From the NCBI GenBank assembly GCA_918026815.1, contig CAKJVC010000182.1, positions 744,001-808,000 on the forward strand: a stretch of 64,000 nucleotides of DNA, written 5' to 3'. Source of the DNA: Chalara sp. BL73. Taxonomy: Eukaryota; Ascomycota; Leotiomycetes; Helotiales. This document shows positions 13,902-25,159 of the stretch, one piece after another; within the stretch, counting starts at the first letter, position 1; each line of letters begins with the position of its first letter. Both the position numbers and the translations under genes were made by a program. Below the pieces are notes generated by a model, which was given only the letters and a program-made list of their open reading frames with translations, did not search any database and was not told the origin of the DNA.

Positions 13902-15279
13902 ATGTCACCCATATTTAGAAAGACAAAGGCTTCTACTCACCAAGAAGAGGTCTACAAGACTCTCAGTGATGTATTCGAAATCACCAATAACGAACATAAG
14001 CTCTGGTGGCACAGTACAGCACCCATGTTTGCCAAAATGCTACAAATCGCGAATTATGATATTCATTCGCAATATCGATATCTTGGTATCTTCAGAAAAC
14101 ATATCATACCTTTCTTGGGCAGTTATCCAACAAATGAGTGTAAAGACCGGTGGCTGAGTATTCTCACGCGATATGGCACGCCCTTTGAATTGAGTCTGAA
14201 TTGCTCAGACTCGCTGGTCAGATACACATACGAGCCAATCAATGCTGCCACCGGTACTTCTAAAGATCCTTTCAACACAAATGCTATCTGGGAGAGTCTT
14301 CATGATCTTGCCAGAATCCAGCCCGGGGTGGATCTTGAGTGGTTTCGCCATTTCAAAAACGATCTCACCGTGAATGATACAGAGTCTGCATACCTTCTGA
14401 AAAACAATCTGGCCGGGGGGGAGATAAAGTCTCAGAATAAACTAGCTCTGGACCTTAAAGGCGGACAGCTTGTGCTCAAGACTTATATATATCCTGGACT
14501 CAAAGCGATCGCTACAGGAAATTCTATCAGGGAACTTATGTTCGACTCAGTACGAGCTATATCTAAGCAGTACAGTAGCATTCGCCCAGCATTCGCAATG
14601 CTGGAAGACTATGTGAGGTCCCGTGATGGACCTGACACCACAATCTCTCCGCGCCTCCTCTCCTGTGACCTAGTCAGCCCAAACAAATCACGCATCAAGA
14701 TATATCTATTGGAACGAATGGTGTCTCTATCCGCTATGGAAGATCTCTGGACCCTTGGTGGACGACGCAAAGATTCGTATAGTCTTGCCGGATTTGAAAT
14801 GGTTCAGGAGCTTTGGGATTTGCTTCAGATTCGTCCAGGGTTGCAAGCGTATCCTGAACAATATCTTCAGCTTGGAACGATTCCAGATGAGCAGCTACCG
14901 AGTATGGCGAATTATACACTTCACCACGGTGACCCAGTACCAGAGCCACAAGTTTATTTTACTGTTTTTGGCATGAAAGATATGGCTGTTGCAGATGCAC
15001 TTGCTACTTTTTTCGAGCGCCACGGGTGGACGGAAATGGCAAGAAACTACAAAGACAGCCTCCGAGCCTATTAGTGAGTCAAGGGTTTCTCATGGACTTT
15101 CTGAGCTATCAATAGCATACCCGGTGGTTTCTGACGATACTGTTGACAGCCCTTACGAAGATCATGAGAAAATGAATTATGTTCATGCGTATATCTCTTT
15201 CTCATATCGGAACAACAAACCGTATCTGAGCGTTTACCTTCATTCTTTCGAGACTGGTAATTGGCCGGCTTGTAAGTGA
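13902..15279 (+). CDS. dmaW: tryptophan dimethylallyltransferase DmaW (ergot pathway entry enzyme)
   Basis: Two exons, 13902-15073 and 15150-15279, give 433 residues. The protein is an ABBA-fold aromatic prenyltransferase of the DmaW/FgaPT2 type and attaches the dimethylallyl group of DMAPP to C4 of L-tryptophan, the first committed step. The block [12 protein letters not shown] carries Glu96, which lines up with the catalytic Glu89 of FgaPT2. [20 protein letters not shown] carries Lys180 and Lys193, which I align by eye with FgaPT2 Lys174 and Lys187. The 76-base intron sits directly before an in-frame TAG, so an unspliced message gives a 390-residue protein. Splicing adds the conserved tail [20 protein letters not shown] and a final GNWP. 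It diverges from easE and is followed by easC on the same strand. Confidence 0.95.
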
Positions 15280-16131
15280 TCAGATAGTTACCCAACGTTA
15301 GAAAAAATGACCCTGATTTGAAGTGCTATTAGCTCCAATTGCCATGGAACTTCAAGGACGCGGGACAAATATTATTCAACCTTACAAGGAAATTAGATTA
15401 TAATCTGGGCAAGACTCTAGTTCTAGGCTTTAAGGAAATAGGGATAAGAGGACAATACAAGTTTCCTAACCTATTATATTATGTTGCTAATTATCACCGG
15501 TTCTGACTCCATACGTATTTCGTGGCAATTTCTTGAGAAGATTCGGGAGCAAAAATTGGGGAAAAGAATTTGAGCAACCCCAGGTAGCAATGTAAACTAA
15601 ATACGTGTTTCACTATATGAAACTATTTCGTAAATCATCCAAAACGCGTAATAAAAATTTATGTTATTGCCCGGCATAATCAACCCATTACATAGATATC
15701 TAGTAACAAGGTTGACGGAGACAAACCAACAATGCAAGCTGTGGACGTAGTGCAACGTGAGATTTAGATCCTACTCTACCCGGTACCTGCATCCAATATG
15801 TTGTAGCTGCCTATGTGTACCAGCTTGCCCACTACGCTGTAACCCGCCTGTACTCAGAACCCATACACATTCTGTCGTATCAAAATTTTGTGCATAAATA
15901 GGGACCTGCATCATGCTGTGCTCTTCGGTCGGGGTCCACTGCGTTCCACGATCAAAACATTCAGCAAGAAATTTATGGTGTGATGTGAATTATTTCCGAT
16001 TAGGCAACACCACGCACTCCACCTCCTTTGACAATTATAAGTTTATATTTCACAAGATTCACTTTAACCTGCCTTGAAAGTTCACTCTCAGCTGGAGCAA
16101 ATCTAATCTCATTAAATTCTAGATATCAATC
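15280..16131. other. dmaW-easC spacer
   Basis: An AT-rich 850-base spacer. No gene is seen; the part next to 16132 should hold the easC promoter. Confidence 0.45.
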
Positions 16132-17728
16132 ATGGGAAATGATAGTGCTATTCAAAAGTCCCTGGATGAGCATGATAAAAATGAGGAAAGTACGGACCAG
16201 ATGATTTCGAATACCCGCGGTTCTATAACAAGTGCCGAAACACCACGAGAGGAGAACAAAGCCATAAGAAGGTTCCCGCATACAGACTTCCAGCTGCTGA
16301 ATCTGTTATCACAGTTCAATAGAGAGAAGATCCCTGAGCGAGCAGTGCATGCAAAGGGGGCAGGAGCATACGGAGAATTCGAGGTATGCCAAAACCAACT
16401 TTTTTACGCCTCGGCCTCTGTAGTTGCTAAATTGCAGAATTTCTGACGGCAAAGAATACATTCAGGTTACCGCAGATATATCTGACATATGCAATATCGA
16501 TATGTTACTTGGTGTAGGCAAAAAGACCTCGTGCGTAGTTCGTTTCTCTACGACTGCTCTTGAACGTGGTTCATCTGAGGCTGTTCGGGACAGCAAAGGC
16601 ATGGCAGTCAAATACTTCACTGAGAAGGGAAACTGGGATTGGGTGTGTCTCAATATGCCCATGTTCTTCACTCGAGATCCAGCCAAGTTTCCATCCCTTG
16701 TACACGCCCAGAGGCGTGACCCGCAGACAGGTCTCATTAATCCAAGTCTTTGGTGGGACTGGGTATGCAATAATCATGAATCTCTGCATCTGGTCCTGGT
16801 TCAGCATAGCGGATTCGGAACAATGTTCAATTGGCGAAGCATGAGCGCATATACAGGTCATGCATTCAAATGGGTAATGTCTAATGGCTCATGGAAATAT
16901 GTACACATGTTTCTTTCGTCGGATCAGGGACCTAATTTTAGGGTCGGGGTCGCAGCAGAAGCCGATCCTGCTGACCCAGATTCTGCTACTCGAGACCTTT
17001 ACAATGGTATCAGACAAGGTGAATACCCTACATGGTCAGCTCATGTACAGGTAATTGACCCATGGGATGCCCACAAGCTATCATTCAACGTCCTCGATTT
17101 AACTAAGCACTGGAACTTGGGGGGTTATCCTGAGCATATTCCGGCGATCCCATCAAGAGTATTTGGGAAGCTCACATTGAAACAAATACCCAAAGACTAT
17201 TTTGAAGAAATTGAGCAACTGGCATTTTCCCCCTCACATCTAGTCCCCGGCGTCGAGCCATCTGAAGATCCCATGCTCCAAGCACGATTATTTGCTTATC
17301 CGGATGCCCAAAGGTACAGACTTGGAGTAAATAATCAACAGCAACACGCAAATCAATCAAGTCACAAGGCTCCTAATCTATACTGGCGGGCATCGACTGA
17401 TATTGACTTGGATTCTGAACGGAATACATGGCTGGCCCAAATATCTTCCAGTTCTTGGTCTCAGCCGAATGAAGACGATTACTTGTTCCCGAGAAAGTTT
17501 TGGGAGGCCCTGCCTACACTACGAAGTCCAGAATTTCAGGAGCAGCTTGTTTTAAACCTGGCTGAGTCTATATCTCAAATTGACCAGGAATTGAGGGAGA
17601 AAGTCTTTCACACTTTTACCCTCGTTTGCATAGAACTTGCCGAGCGTGTGCGAGATGCAACTACAAAGCTTGTAGCCAGTAGAGACCTTGCGCTCCATAG
17701 AGGACGGCCTGGATCTTTGAAGCTGTAG
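16132..17728 (+). CDS. easC: catalase-like chanoclavine-I synthase EasC
   Basis: Two exons, 16132-16383 and 16466-17728, give 504 residues. The 82-base intron falls inside [12 protein letters not shown], and joining it restores the catalase core. Heme-catalase marks are present: the distal His73 in [30 protein letters not shown] with the conserved Asn, [22 protein letters not shown], and the proximal heme-ligand motif [14 protein letters not shown]. An acidic, poorly conserved N-terminus of about 45 residues precedes the core. In ergot biosynthesis EasC works with EasE in the oxidative cyclisation and decarboxylation that yield chanoclavine-I. The protein ends in Leu-Lys-Leu, which is only a weak match to a peroxisomal SKL-type signal. 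It is the rightmost recognised gene of the cluster. A housekeeping catalase is less likely given the context. Confidence 0.92.
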
Positions 17729-18665
17729 TGAAATGTCGCTAAGTGCTATCAATGTGCCCATAACCTTCGTTCATGGAAGATTAGTGGATTTGTACGTCAT
17801 AAAAAGCATGGAAAAGCTGTATCAGTCTCCCCACGCTTTCAGTCAATTAAATTCCTTATGTTGCCCATTCTTAAATCGGTGTGATTTGAGTCTCTGTTTT
17901 AACCTGCCCCCTGAGACTTACCTCTCACCAGGCATTTAAGCGTCCCCAATACAATAGTATTTTGTTATGTCAAAACTTAAGAGTCAGCAGTCCCTAAAGT
18001 CCATCTATAATATATCAGCATGTTATCAAGGATTAAGAAGCTAAAGCTATATTTCGGCTTTGCTAGTAAGCCACATCTACCTTCAGACCTCTCTTCTGAG
18101 GCTATATTTTAGTGGCCATGTGCTCGAACCAGTCTATTTTTCTACGTGTAGTAGAGAGCGCCTTGCCTAATCCGCAGTTTTTAGGCACCATGGTTCAACA
18201 AACTAATTTCTAGGGTAAGGATGGTAGCAGGTAGTGGACAGGTCGTCAAATATTACATATGCTGCGAGCTCGATAACCAGCGGCAAGTAGAACATCGAAA
18301 ATGTAATATGTAAAATCGCGAAGGCACTTATTTTTAGATGCCATTCGGTCTATTATATTTGAAGAACCCAGCGACTTTCTCGAAGATCCTGATTTCAGCA
18401 GCCTTGGTATGAGCGACTGAACATAGGGATGTTACTAGTAGCAACGAATAGCTAACTTAGATAAATGAAAACAGTAATGTCACGATCCATCACTCAGGTT
18501 CTCTATATGCGGATATTAATCCTATTGCCCTCAGATTTCCTACCAAATGTACCAAATCAGGATTGCTCTCGACTAGTACTCCGGGTAGAGTATTCTGGTT
18601 CAGACCACTCTAAAAAGAGGGAAAGGGTTCTAGCACAAATTTAAAAAGAAGTAGCCTGACTAATA
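17729..18665. other. spacer at the right border of the ergot cluster
   Basis: About 940 bases with no credible coding frame. It is AT-rich, and no transposon ends or tRNA gene are recognised at the border. Confidence 0.45.
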
Positions 18666-20771
18666 CTACTCTTGTTTCTCAAGGATCAAACGCTCTCCCC
18701 TTGCAGTGATTGGTACTGTATCATCACAATTACTCCAGACACCGCCCATGCCTTGCCCTTCAAATGCCATACGTTGTTGATGTAGCATGGAATCTAAATT
18801 CCATGCCACCCTCTTGAAATTTTCTCCCCACCCATGTTTCTGAAATGCGCCTACCACGATGTCAAGTACTAGACTAGCCACAATAATAAGCAATCCCACG
18901 CTCAAGATAATCGTAATCCCCAGGACAGAGAATGATTGGTAAGCGCCGATGTTACGGACAATCTGTTGTTTGCACATAGCTTTGGCAGCCTCAGCTTCTG
19001 TATTGTTTACTGGAAGCTGAATTGACCCCCAAGGCGCTATACCGCTCGAGTTTTTGGAGGCAAACGAAAGCATCATAGCTTGCAAGCCGGAAAGTGCTGT
19101 ATCGAACCACCCTGCTGCTTCGATCTGCCACTGATTTGTTGGTACAGCTGGAGCTAAAAGAAGAACAACCGATTCCTGAGATTTTAGGCTAGAGGCCCCT
19201 AGTCCTTCTACACTGTCAAACATAGTGCTCCATGACGCAGATGTCATTAGCAGCTTGGCTGTTGTAAGCTGTTTTGTGTTTAATCCAAGGCTCTGCATTT
19301 CATTTGCGACATTCAACCAGCTTCCAAGAGAAGTTAGAATATTTGTGTCAGGATTGAGGATTTGGTATTGTTCTGTGCATGCCATTGCTGTGTTGAGACT
19401 ATCGGAATTGTAGAAAGTTGAATTTGTGTAGGGATTGTCAAGTATCCGATGTGCTGCGAAAAATGGATCATCCACGGGGTTATAATATGATACACTATTT
19501 CCTCCTAGGAAAAAGAGACTTGCATCAGCATCTGTCTTATTCAGATCTGGGATCGGTGTCCATGATTTCGCATCGACGCCAAGTAGGTACCGAAAAGCCC
19601 TAAAAATATTAACTCCAATTCAGAGGGCAAAACATTATCAACTATCATACCAGAGAGAATATCCGACATTGCCATTGGGAACAGCATCTGATGAATGATA
19701 TGTAGCTTGGCCAATATATGATTGCCCCAGGTTATAATAGTATTCAGTGTGGGAGCCAAGATCCGTTGTTATGATTCGGTCAGTAATGTTTAAGACCGAG
19801 CAGGTAACAACTTTGCGATATTTTATTCTGCTTTCTGGAGCAGAATTGATGCCAAAATGAAGATGTGAATCAAGCCAATCCGTCTTCATTTCATATGCGG
19901 TATCTACACCTAGCAGACATCTCGAGCTCTCAAATGGACAGGCCGCATTGTCTCTTGTCGTATATGGAAGGCTTGAAACGACGAAAGTACCACAAGAAAT
20001 GCTATTTTGCGCGGAATCTCCGTAGCAGCTCCGCGCATAGTTCTTTGCCGTAATTGACTTTTTGATGCCCCAGATACTTCGGGCCATGCTCTCGAGCTTC
20101 AGTTGATCTGGGTCACTTGGTTGCGTCCCTATACCAGAATCTCCGAGTTAGTTTTCCTATTCGAGAATGTCCCTCTAGCATCGGCCAGTTATCGGGGCAA
20201 ATTATGCTTGGGGCCTGTTTAGAGAATATGTGCGTGTAGTAAAAGTAACAGAGCTGATGAAACTGTCTAATCTTGCGGATTATGCTTTCAAAGACTGACA
20301 CTTACAGCTCCAGTACCCGCACTCAGCCTCCTGTATCCGCACTTGGCTCGCTGTATAACTTGGTGCTGCAACTTTCGCAGACAGAACGCTAGCAGCTGTG
20401 AAACCCAGAAAGCATACAAGAGGTGGTATTGCAGAGACTGCCATGCGAAGCCAGTTGAGTCGTGCGCTGCTGCCCCAGGAACAGGCGATCCGGAATATCT
20501 GCCACGAGGCACCAACAGCGCTTGAGTTGTTTCGATAAACTATCTGGTGCTGATGATACAGACCATCTTTTGGAATTCTGCTTGATTTTATTTGATGGAT
20601 CGCAAAGGCAACAATGGACCAGAAACGACCGCCGACGATCGCGATGAAAGTTGCCAGACCAGAAATGAGGATAGCCCCATCACGAACACTAAGAGTTAAA
20701 GTTGATGCTTTCCAACCCTCATACGAGTGATTTTGCCAGAAGCCTGTCGCTATTGTCACATTTCCTGCCAT
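18666..20771 (-). CDS. large membrane glycoprotein of unknown function
   Basis: Three exons, 20771-20306, 20140-19651 and 19599-18666, give 629 residues. Exon 1 encodes two membrane segments (about residues 33-55 and 100-130) around a short loop. A long central region of about 370 residues follows, with many N-x-S/T sites and scattered Cys (for example YARSCYGD and CPFESSRCLLGVD), as expected for an extracellular domain. A third membrane helix (GITIILSVGLLIIVASLVLD) lies about 80 residues before a short cytoplasmic tail. This layout is common to a large family of uncharacterised fungal plasma-membrane proteins. I do not recognise an enzymatic motif. The second exon begins after an unusual acceptor region (CTCGGAG), so that junction is the least certain. 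Confidence 0.72.
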
Positions 20772-21452
20772 TTTTGAAATAGAGACTGATGCTCTTTGGC
20801 TGCCAGGTTGTCCTCTATATTGCCGGAGTCAGGAACTGGTCGCGCAAAGGCTGGGGTTATTTAGCATCCTGCAAACATCAGCTCTGATATCCCAATGCGA
20901 TAATAGTAGAAGGTTTTGCCCGAAGGCTAGGACAGGGAAAGCAGTCAGCTTCGTCAACACAGAGGCTCGACGGGCCCTACCGCCCAAGGCCAGCATCTCG
21001 AATGAAGCGATTCATTTTTCCTCCCCTAGTTAGGGAATCATCGCAGAGGATGTGACACGCGTGATAACGCCTCAACCCAAGCTCTTGCTTTGGCTTCTAT
21101 TTAGCTTCGAAAATCATCGGCTAGGTGGATCTCTGAGTGGCTCGCTTTCGGGGCTGAGAAGCATCTGCCGTCCCAATATTCTTGGCAGACTATCGTTCGC
21201 TTGGATAAGATGCAACAGGGCAGGCTAACCCTTCGGTGTATAACAAAACTGAGGCTTTGTGAAGAGCTAGAACACTCATTACATACTATTTCGGGGATCG
21301 CGGGATAGATGCTTTTGCCTTTGACTGAGATACAAGGCACCCTGGCCAGTTAGACTGATGTGATTTGAGTAGGTGTGGTCTGATAGTTAATCCCGGCCGA
21401 GATACAGATTTCTCGTTCCTCTGGCTTTTCTCTAAAAGCCAGATAGAAACCC
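20772..21452. other. divergent spacer
   Basis: The interval between the membrane glycoprotein (minus) and the cysteine-rich protein (plus). A minus-strand open frame at 21101-21340 shows no family features. No gene is supported. Confidence 0.4.
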
Positions 21453-23048
21453 ATGACGCTCCGTAAAGCTCAGAATCACTTCCTTCCTAGTTTTGCTCAT
21501 TTTGTATTATTTCTGTTCGTATATTCTGGAGGTGCCTCTTTGACTCTGCCTCCATACAATGGGCGATGCAAATCTTGCCGCATGCGCAACCTTGCAGCTC
21601 ATCACCTCAACATGTAATGTACTTACTCCAGGATTCTCTACAATCACAAATGATTACTCCCTAGCAGAGTGCTATTGCTACAACAGGCAGGGTTGGAATC
21701 CTAATTTCTATGATGCCGTGTACGTTAGCTGCATCAATTACTACCTCACAGCTTCTCCAACTTTGCTTGCGAGCTTCGTCGATGCTGGAAATACCATACA
21801 CACTGCTCCTTGTAGCGAATTAGGCAACTTCAAACCTAACGTGTACGTCTTATTCTTGATGTTACTGAGGCCGTAAGATTAATGTCTTTTAAGGGATTCT
21901 GGGCCAATTACAACAGGTCCGGGGCCACTTGCCTGTGCATCTTTGGATGGCTATTACGGCGGTTGCAACTCCAAGACTCCAGGTTTTATCACCATAACAA
22001 ACCCCATCGATTTAGCGCGATGTCTGTGCTATTCTGAGGACATCTGGCAGCCAAATGCGTTTGATTCTCCATGGAGGACTTGTGCTTCCTATCTTTACAC
22101 TGCTAATCCAACCGCCTACCAGACGCTCTTTGGTACTGGAGTTCTACAGACACAGCCATGCGGTATTATTGGTGACATGAAGCATACTACCTCAACAAAC
22201 CCAGGACCATCTCCTGGTCCAAGCCCGAGCCCTAACCGCCCAAGTCAATCCAACCCAGGAATGTCAGTTCCAACTCCAACCCTCCCTGTGGCTCCGTCAT
22301 CGAATACTCCAAACATTCCAAATACGCCATCTGCCTCAGGTACGTCAGTTTCCGCTTTTCCTGCTTCGACCGCGGTTCCAAGTTCCAAGTCAACCTCAAA
22401 AAGCCAATCCATCATCCAGTCAAATTCTGATACTTTATTAGGGCCTCTACAAGGTTCACCAAGTCCTTCAGTGACAATTGCAGCATTGCTTCCAAGCTTT
22501 ACTCAGAACTCTGGGGCCACCACTCTTGTATCAAATGCCAAAAATCCTCTGACGAACCCTGCCTGCTCCGCTGTCCAGGCCATCCAAAATAGCTGCCTTC
22601 TCCGCAGCCCGGGTTTTACGACGATAACCGAATTCAAGACCGCGGCATCTTGTCTCTGTTATTCCGGCGTTGTATGGCAACCATCAAAATACGATTCTGT
22701 CTGGGCTGGGTGTGCAAGTTACCTGAGTACTGAGTTCCCTGCCGAGTATTCCGTTGCTGTGAGCACAAATCCAGCTGGTTATACGGCACCTTGTAGCTTT
22801 GCCGGTGATGTACTTGCGGGAAGCCAGACTGTGCCTGGAAGCGGGGGGTCGAGAACTTCAAGTGCAGCAGGAACTGTCACAGTGACCAGGGTGGATTCTG
22901 GAGCCGGAGATAATCATATTCAGGTAAGAGCCTGTCAGTAGCCATCTCTGACATAAATTTGCTAACAATTGAGAAGGGCAGGAACGGCCTCATTATGGTA
23001 TATGTCTATTTGGTGTTTCTAACTGTCCTCAATACCTTTGTAGTATAG
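21453..23048 (+). CDS. three-repeat cysteine-rich GPI-anchor-type surface protein (signal peptide out of frame)
   Basis: The frame I can follow starts at an ATG at 21559 and joins 21559-21842, 21894-22923 and 22977-23048 (461 residues). It holds three copies of a module of about 85 residues, each with five to six Cys and the pattern PGF.TIT...C.CY...W.P..YD..W..C..YL, at about residues 1-92, 100-185 and 305-395. A Ser/Thr/Pro-rich linker separates copies 2 and 3. The last exon adds a short hydrophobic tail (LIMVYVYLVFLTVLN) typical of a GPI-attachment signal. Such proteins need a secretion signal, and one is encoded just upstream from an ATG at 21453 (hydrophobic core FAHFVLFLFVYSGGASL). It is shifted by one base and meets the mature frame at the GGG of 21561-21563. 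This is either a true frameshift or a sequence error. Function unknown; a cell-wall or adhesive role is inference. Confidence 0.68.
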
Positions 23049-23159
23049 CCAGGGTGGTATTTGTTAATCAGAATTCATACAATTAGCATAAGCCCATGAC
23101 CTTATCTTACATTACGGACTATACAGTCTTGACCTCTCCACCAGTATAGAATATAGTAT

Positions 23160-24928
23160 TCAAGAAGATCTAGCTAAGCCTGCTACAGCCCGAGCTGCAA
23201 GTATTCGGCCTGGCCCTCGGCTCTGAGAAATTTCTCCAATCTCTTTAGCTTTTTTCCTAATATTCTCTGCCTCTTCACTATCCCCTAGAATTCTCTCGAA
23301 AGCAAGGACCAACTCTTCTGCTTTCCATGTGGGCGCTGCTTTCTTGTTGGCCCATACACCTACTCCAAGATACTCAACCTTCACAGCATTATCGTAGAGA
23401 TCTACCCACAACGGGAGAACCAGGTGCGGAACTCCAGTTCTGTCAAAATGTCAACATATTTTCTCAGGAAGCCCCTCAAAACTTTCTTACCCGAGAGCTT
23501 CATTAAAGCAATTTGCTCCTCCATGATGCACGGATAGCATAATGTTCCCAGTCTCTAAGAGAGAAGCGGGGTCAATTGAAATCCATTTCTCTATTCTCAG
23601 TCTTCCGTTTTGCATTTCTTCTGAGAGATTCCCAAGAAAGTTTCCCTCCCACTCCCGTTGAGGCCCCAGATAATGCGGCGAGGTTGGATCAATGACTAGG
23701 ACATTGTGTTTATCCTCGCGTTTGTTAAACTTCCATAGAACCTGAACTTTGAATTTGTCGAGGACAAATTTAACAGCTTTGGCCATCTCATTGGCTCCCT
23801 CTTCATCATACAAGACTGAGCTTCCTAGATTCACTAGAACAGTGGGAGCACGCTGTAGCCATGCTGCCAAATCAGAATCTTGCTCAGCGGCAGGGGCAGA
23901 AGAGCGGTAGATTGGCCCGCATGATATCACTTGCCGGGGTATCCGATATAATGGGTATTCTGCCTCCGGCATATATTGAGCAATCCAAGGAGCGCGAGTT
24001 TGACCAATATTCATTAGGGTGGATGGATTCTTGATTCCATTGGCCTTCAGAATCTTACGCTTACTCCCAAGATCGGGAGTGGTTAGTGCGCTGTACAGGA
24101 ATCGGAGAGAAATCAAAGCATTTGCTGGTATTAGATGCCATGGAACGGGATATTGGTACCCCGAGCTCGTTCTGAGAAAATTTTTAAGTACATTACACGT
24201 CGAAATGAGATAGGAAGAGTACTAACGCAGGATACTTCCATAATACAGACGCCCATGGCTGCTGGTCGGCAAAATTGTCTTTTAGAGAATTGGGCGTAAT
24301 TATCGCGTATTTCCGTCCTTGGGTGTGTACAGCGCTACAAGTAGTTCATTTAGAATGGCTTTATGGCATCTCTTCCATGTCTCACTCACTCTATTCCAGG
24401 GGAAAACATTGGCTCCACAGCGATAACCATGGGGTCAACCTCATCCAAAAGACGAAGAACATCTCGATATGTCTCTAGATACTCATCTACGCTCCATGGC
24501 ATTAAAAATATCTGCAGGTTCTTCAAAAATTTGGACAACCCAAAAAGTCCGGGTGAGTTAAGTAAGTCATGAAAGAACAATCCTTGGGCTGCAATCGATT
24601 CTACATAAGGGAGTCCTTTGAGAGGGTGGAACGTGACTTTCTGGGGACCCTTTGAACCGAATCTAGAGATGTGTTCCACTGCTTTTGAAAGCTTGGGATA
24701 TGAACCATAATGTATCTCAATGTCCGGATACTCGGCCACAAGGGCATGGGTTGTTGCCAGAACAACATTTGACAGGCCAGGCGCACAAGTGGACAAGAAG
24801 AGAACAGTATTGTTGCGACCGATTCTATGAGGCTTTGGATCATCCTGCTCAATTGACCGTGTCGATAAAAGAATGGCGGCAATACCGAGAACTGCGGCGA
24901 AAGGGAAGAAGAGCCTAGGTCTATACAT
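23160..24928 (-). CDS. membrane-anchored UDP-glycosyltransferase (GT1-like)
   Basis: Four exons, 24928-24390, 24334-24227, 24171-23491 and 23439-23160, give 535 residues with all phases matching. The first about 22 residues form a hydrophobic signal anchor, followed by NNTVLFLSTCAPGLSNVVLATTHAL, the usual start of a GT-B N-domain. The nucleotide-sugar site is visible near the C-terminus as SVHHGGANCFNEALGTGVPHL (split here: SVHHGGANCF and NEALGTGVPHL) followed by PLWVDLYDNAV, which corresponds to the PSPG-like region. It should move a sugar from a UDP-sugar to a small lipophilic acceptor such as a sterol, polyketide or alkaloid. It lies 5.4 kb from easC with two unrelated genes between. Action on a clavine hydroxyl or chanoclavine is possible but unproven. 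Confidence 0.82.
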
Positions 24929-25159
24929 GTTTCGTGGCGCCGGGTTTTACCTCATTCTAGTTTTAAAGAAAGTGAATAAGGAGGGTGTTGAAAAATAAAA
25001 AGAGAAGTTACGACCTCTTGTCTAAAAGATTAGAGTTGCTTATGGTCCGTGTATGTTAGCGCGGATTTTAGCGCGGATTTTAGCGGTCTCAACACAATTT
25101 TTTATTCGACAATGAACACGACAAATGAGTGCCGCAGAAGTGCTTAGCACACCAAGATC
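24929..25159. other. spacer with a short direct repeat
   Basis: The spacer carries a direct repeat of the unit TTAGCGCGGATTT near 25055-25085, twice plus a partial third copy. No gene is seen. Confidence 0.4.

Noticed and set aside
16424..17728. easC as a single-exon gene starting at 16424
   Set aside because: This start would lose the distal catalytic His block encoded in exon 1; splicing 16383 to 16466 restores the normal catalase core.
19638..20771. Two or three separate small genes in place of one membrane glycoprotein
   Set aside because: GT-AG introns with matching phases join them into one protein with the known layout of a fungal membrane family.
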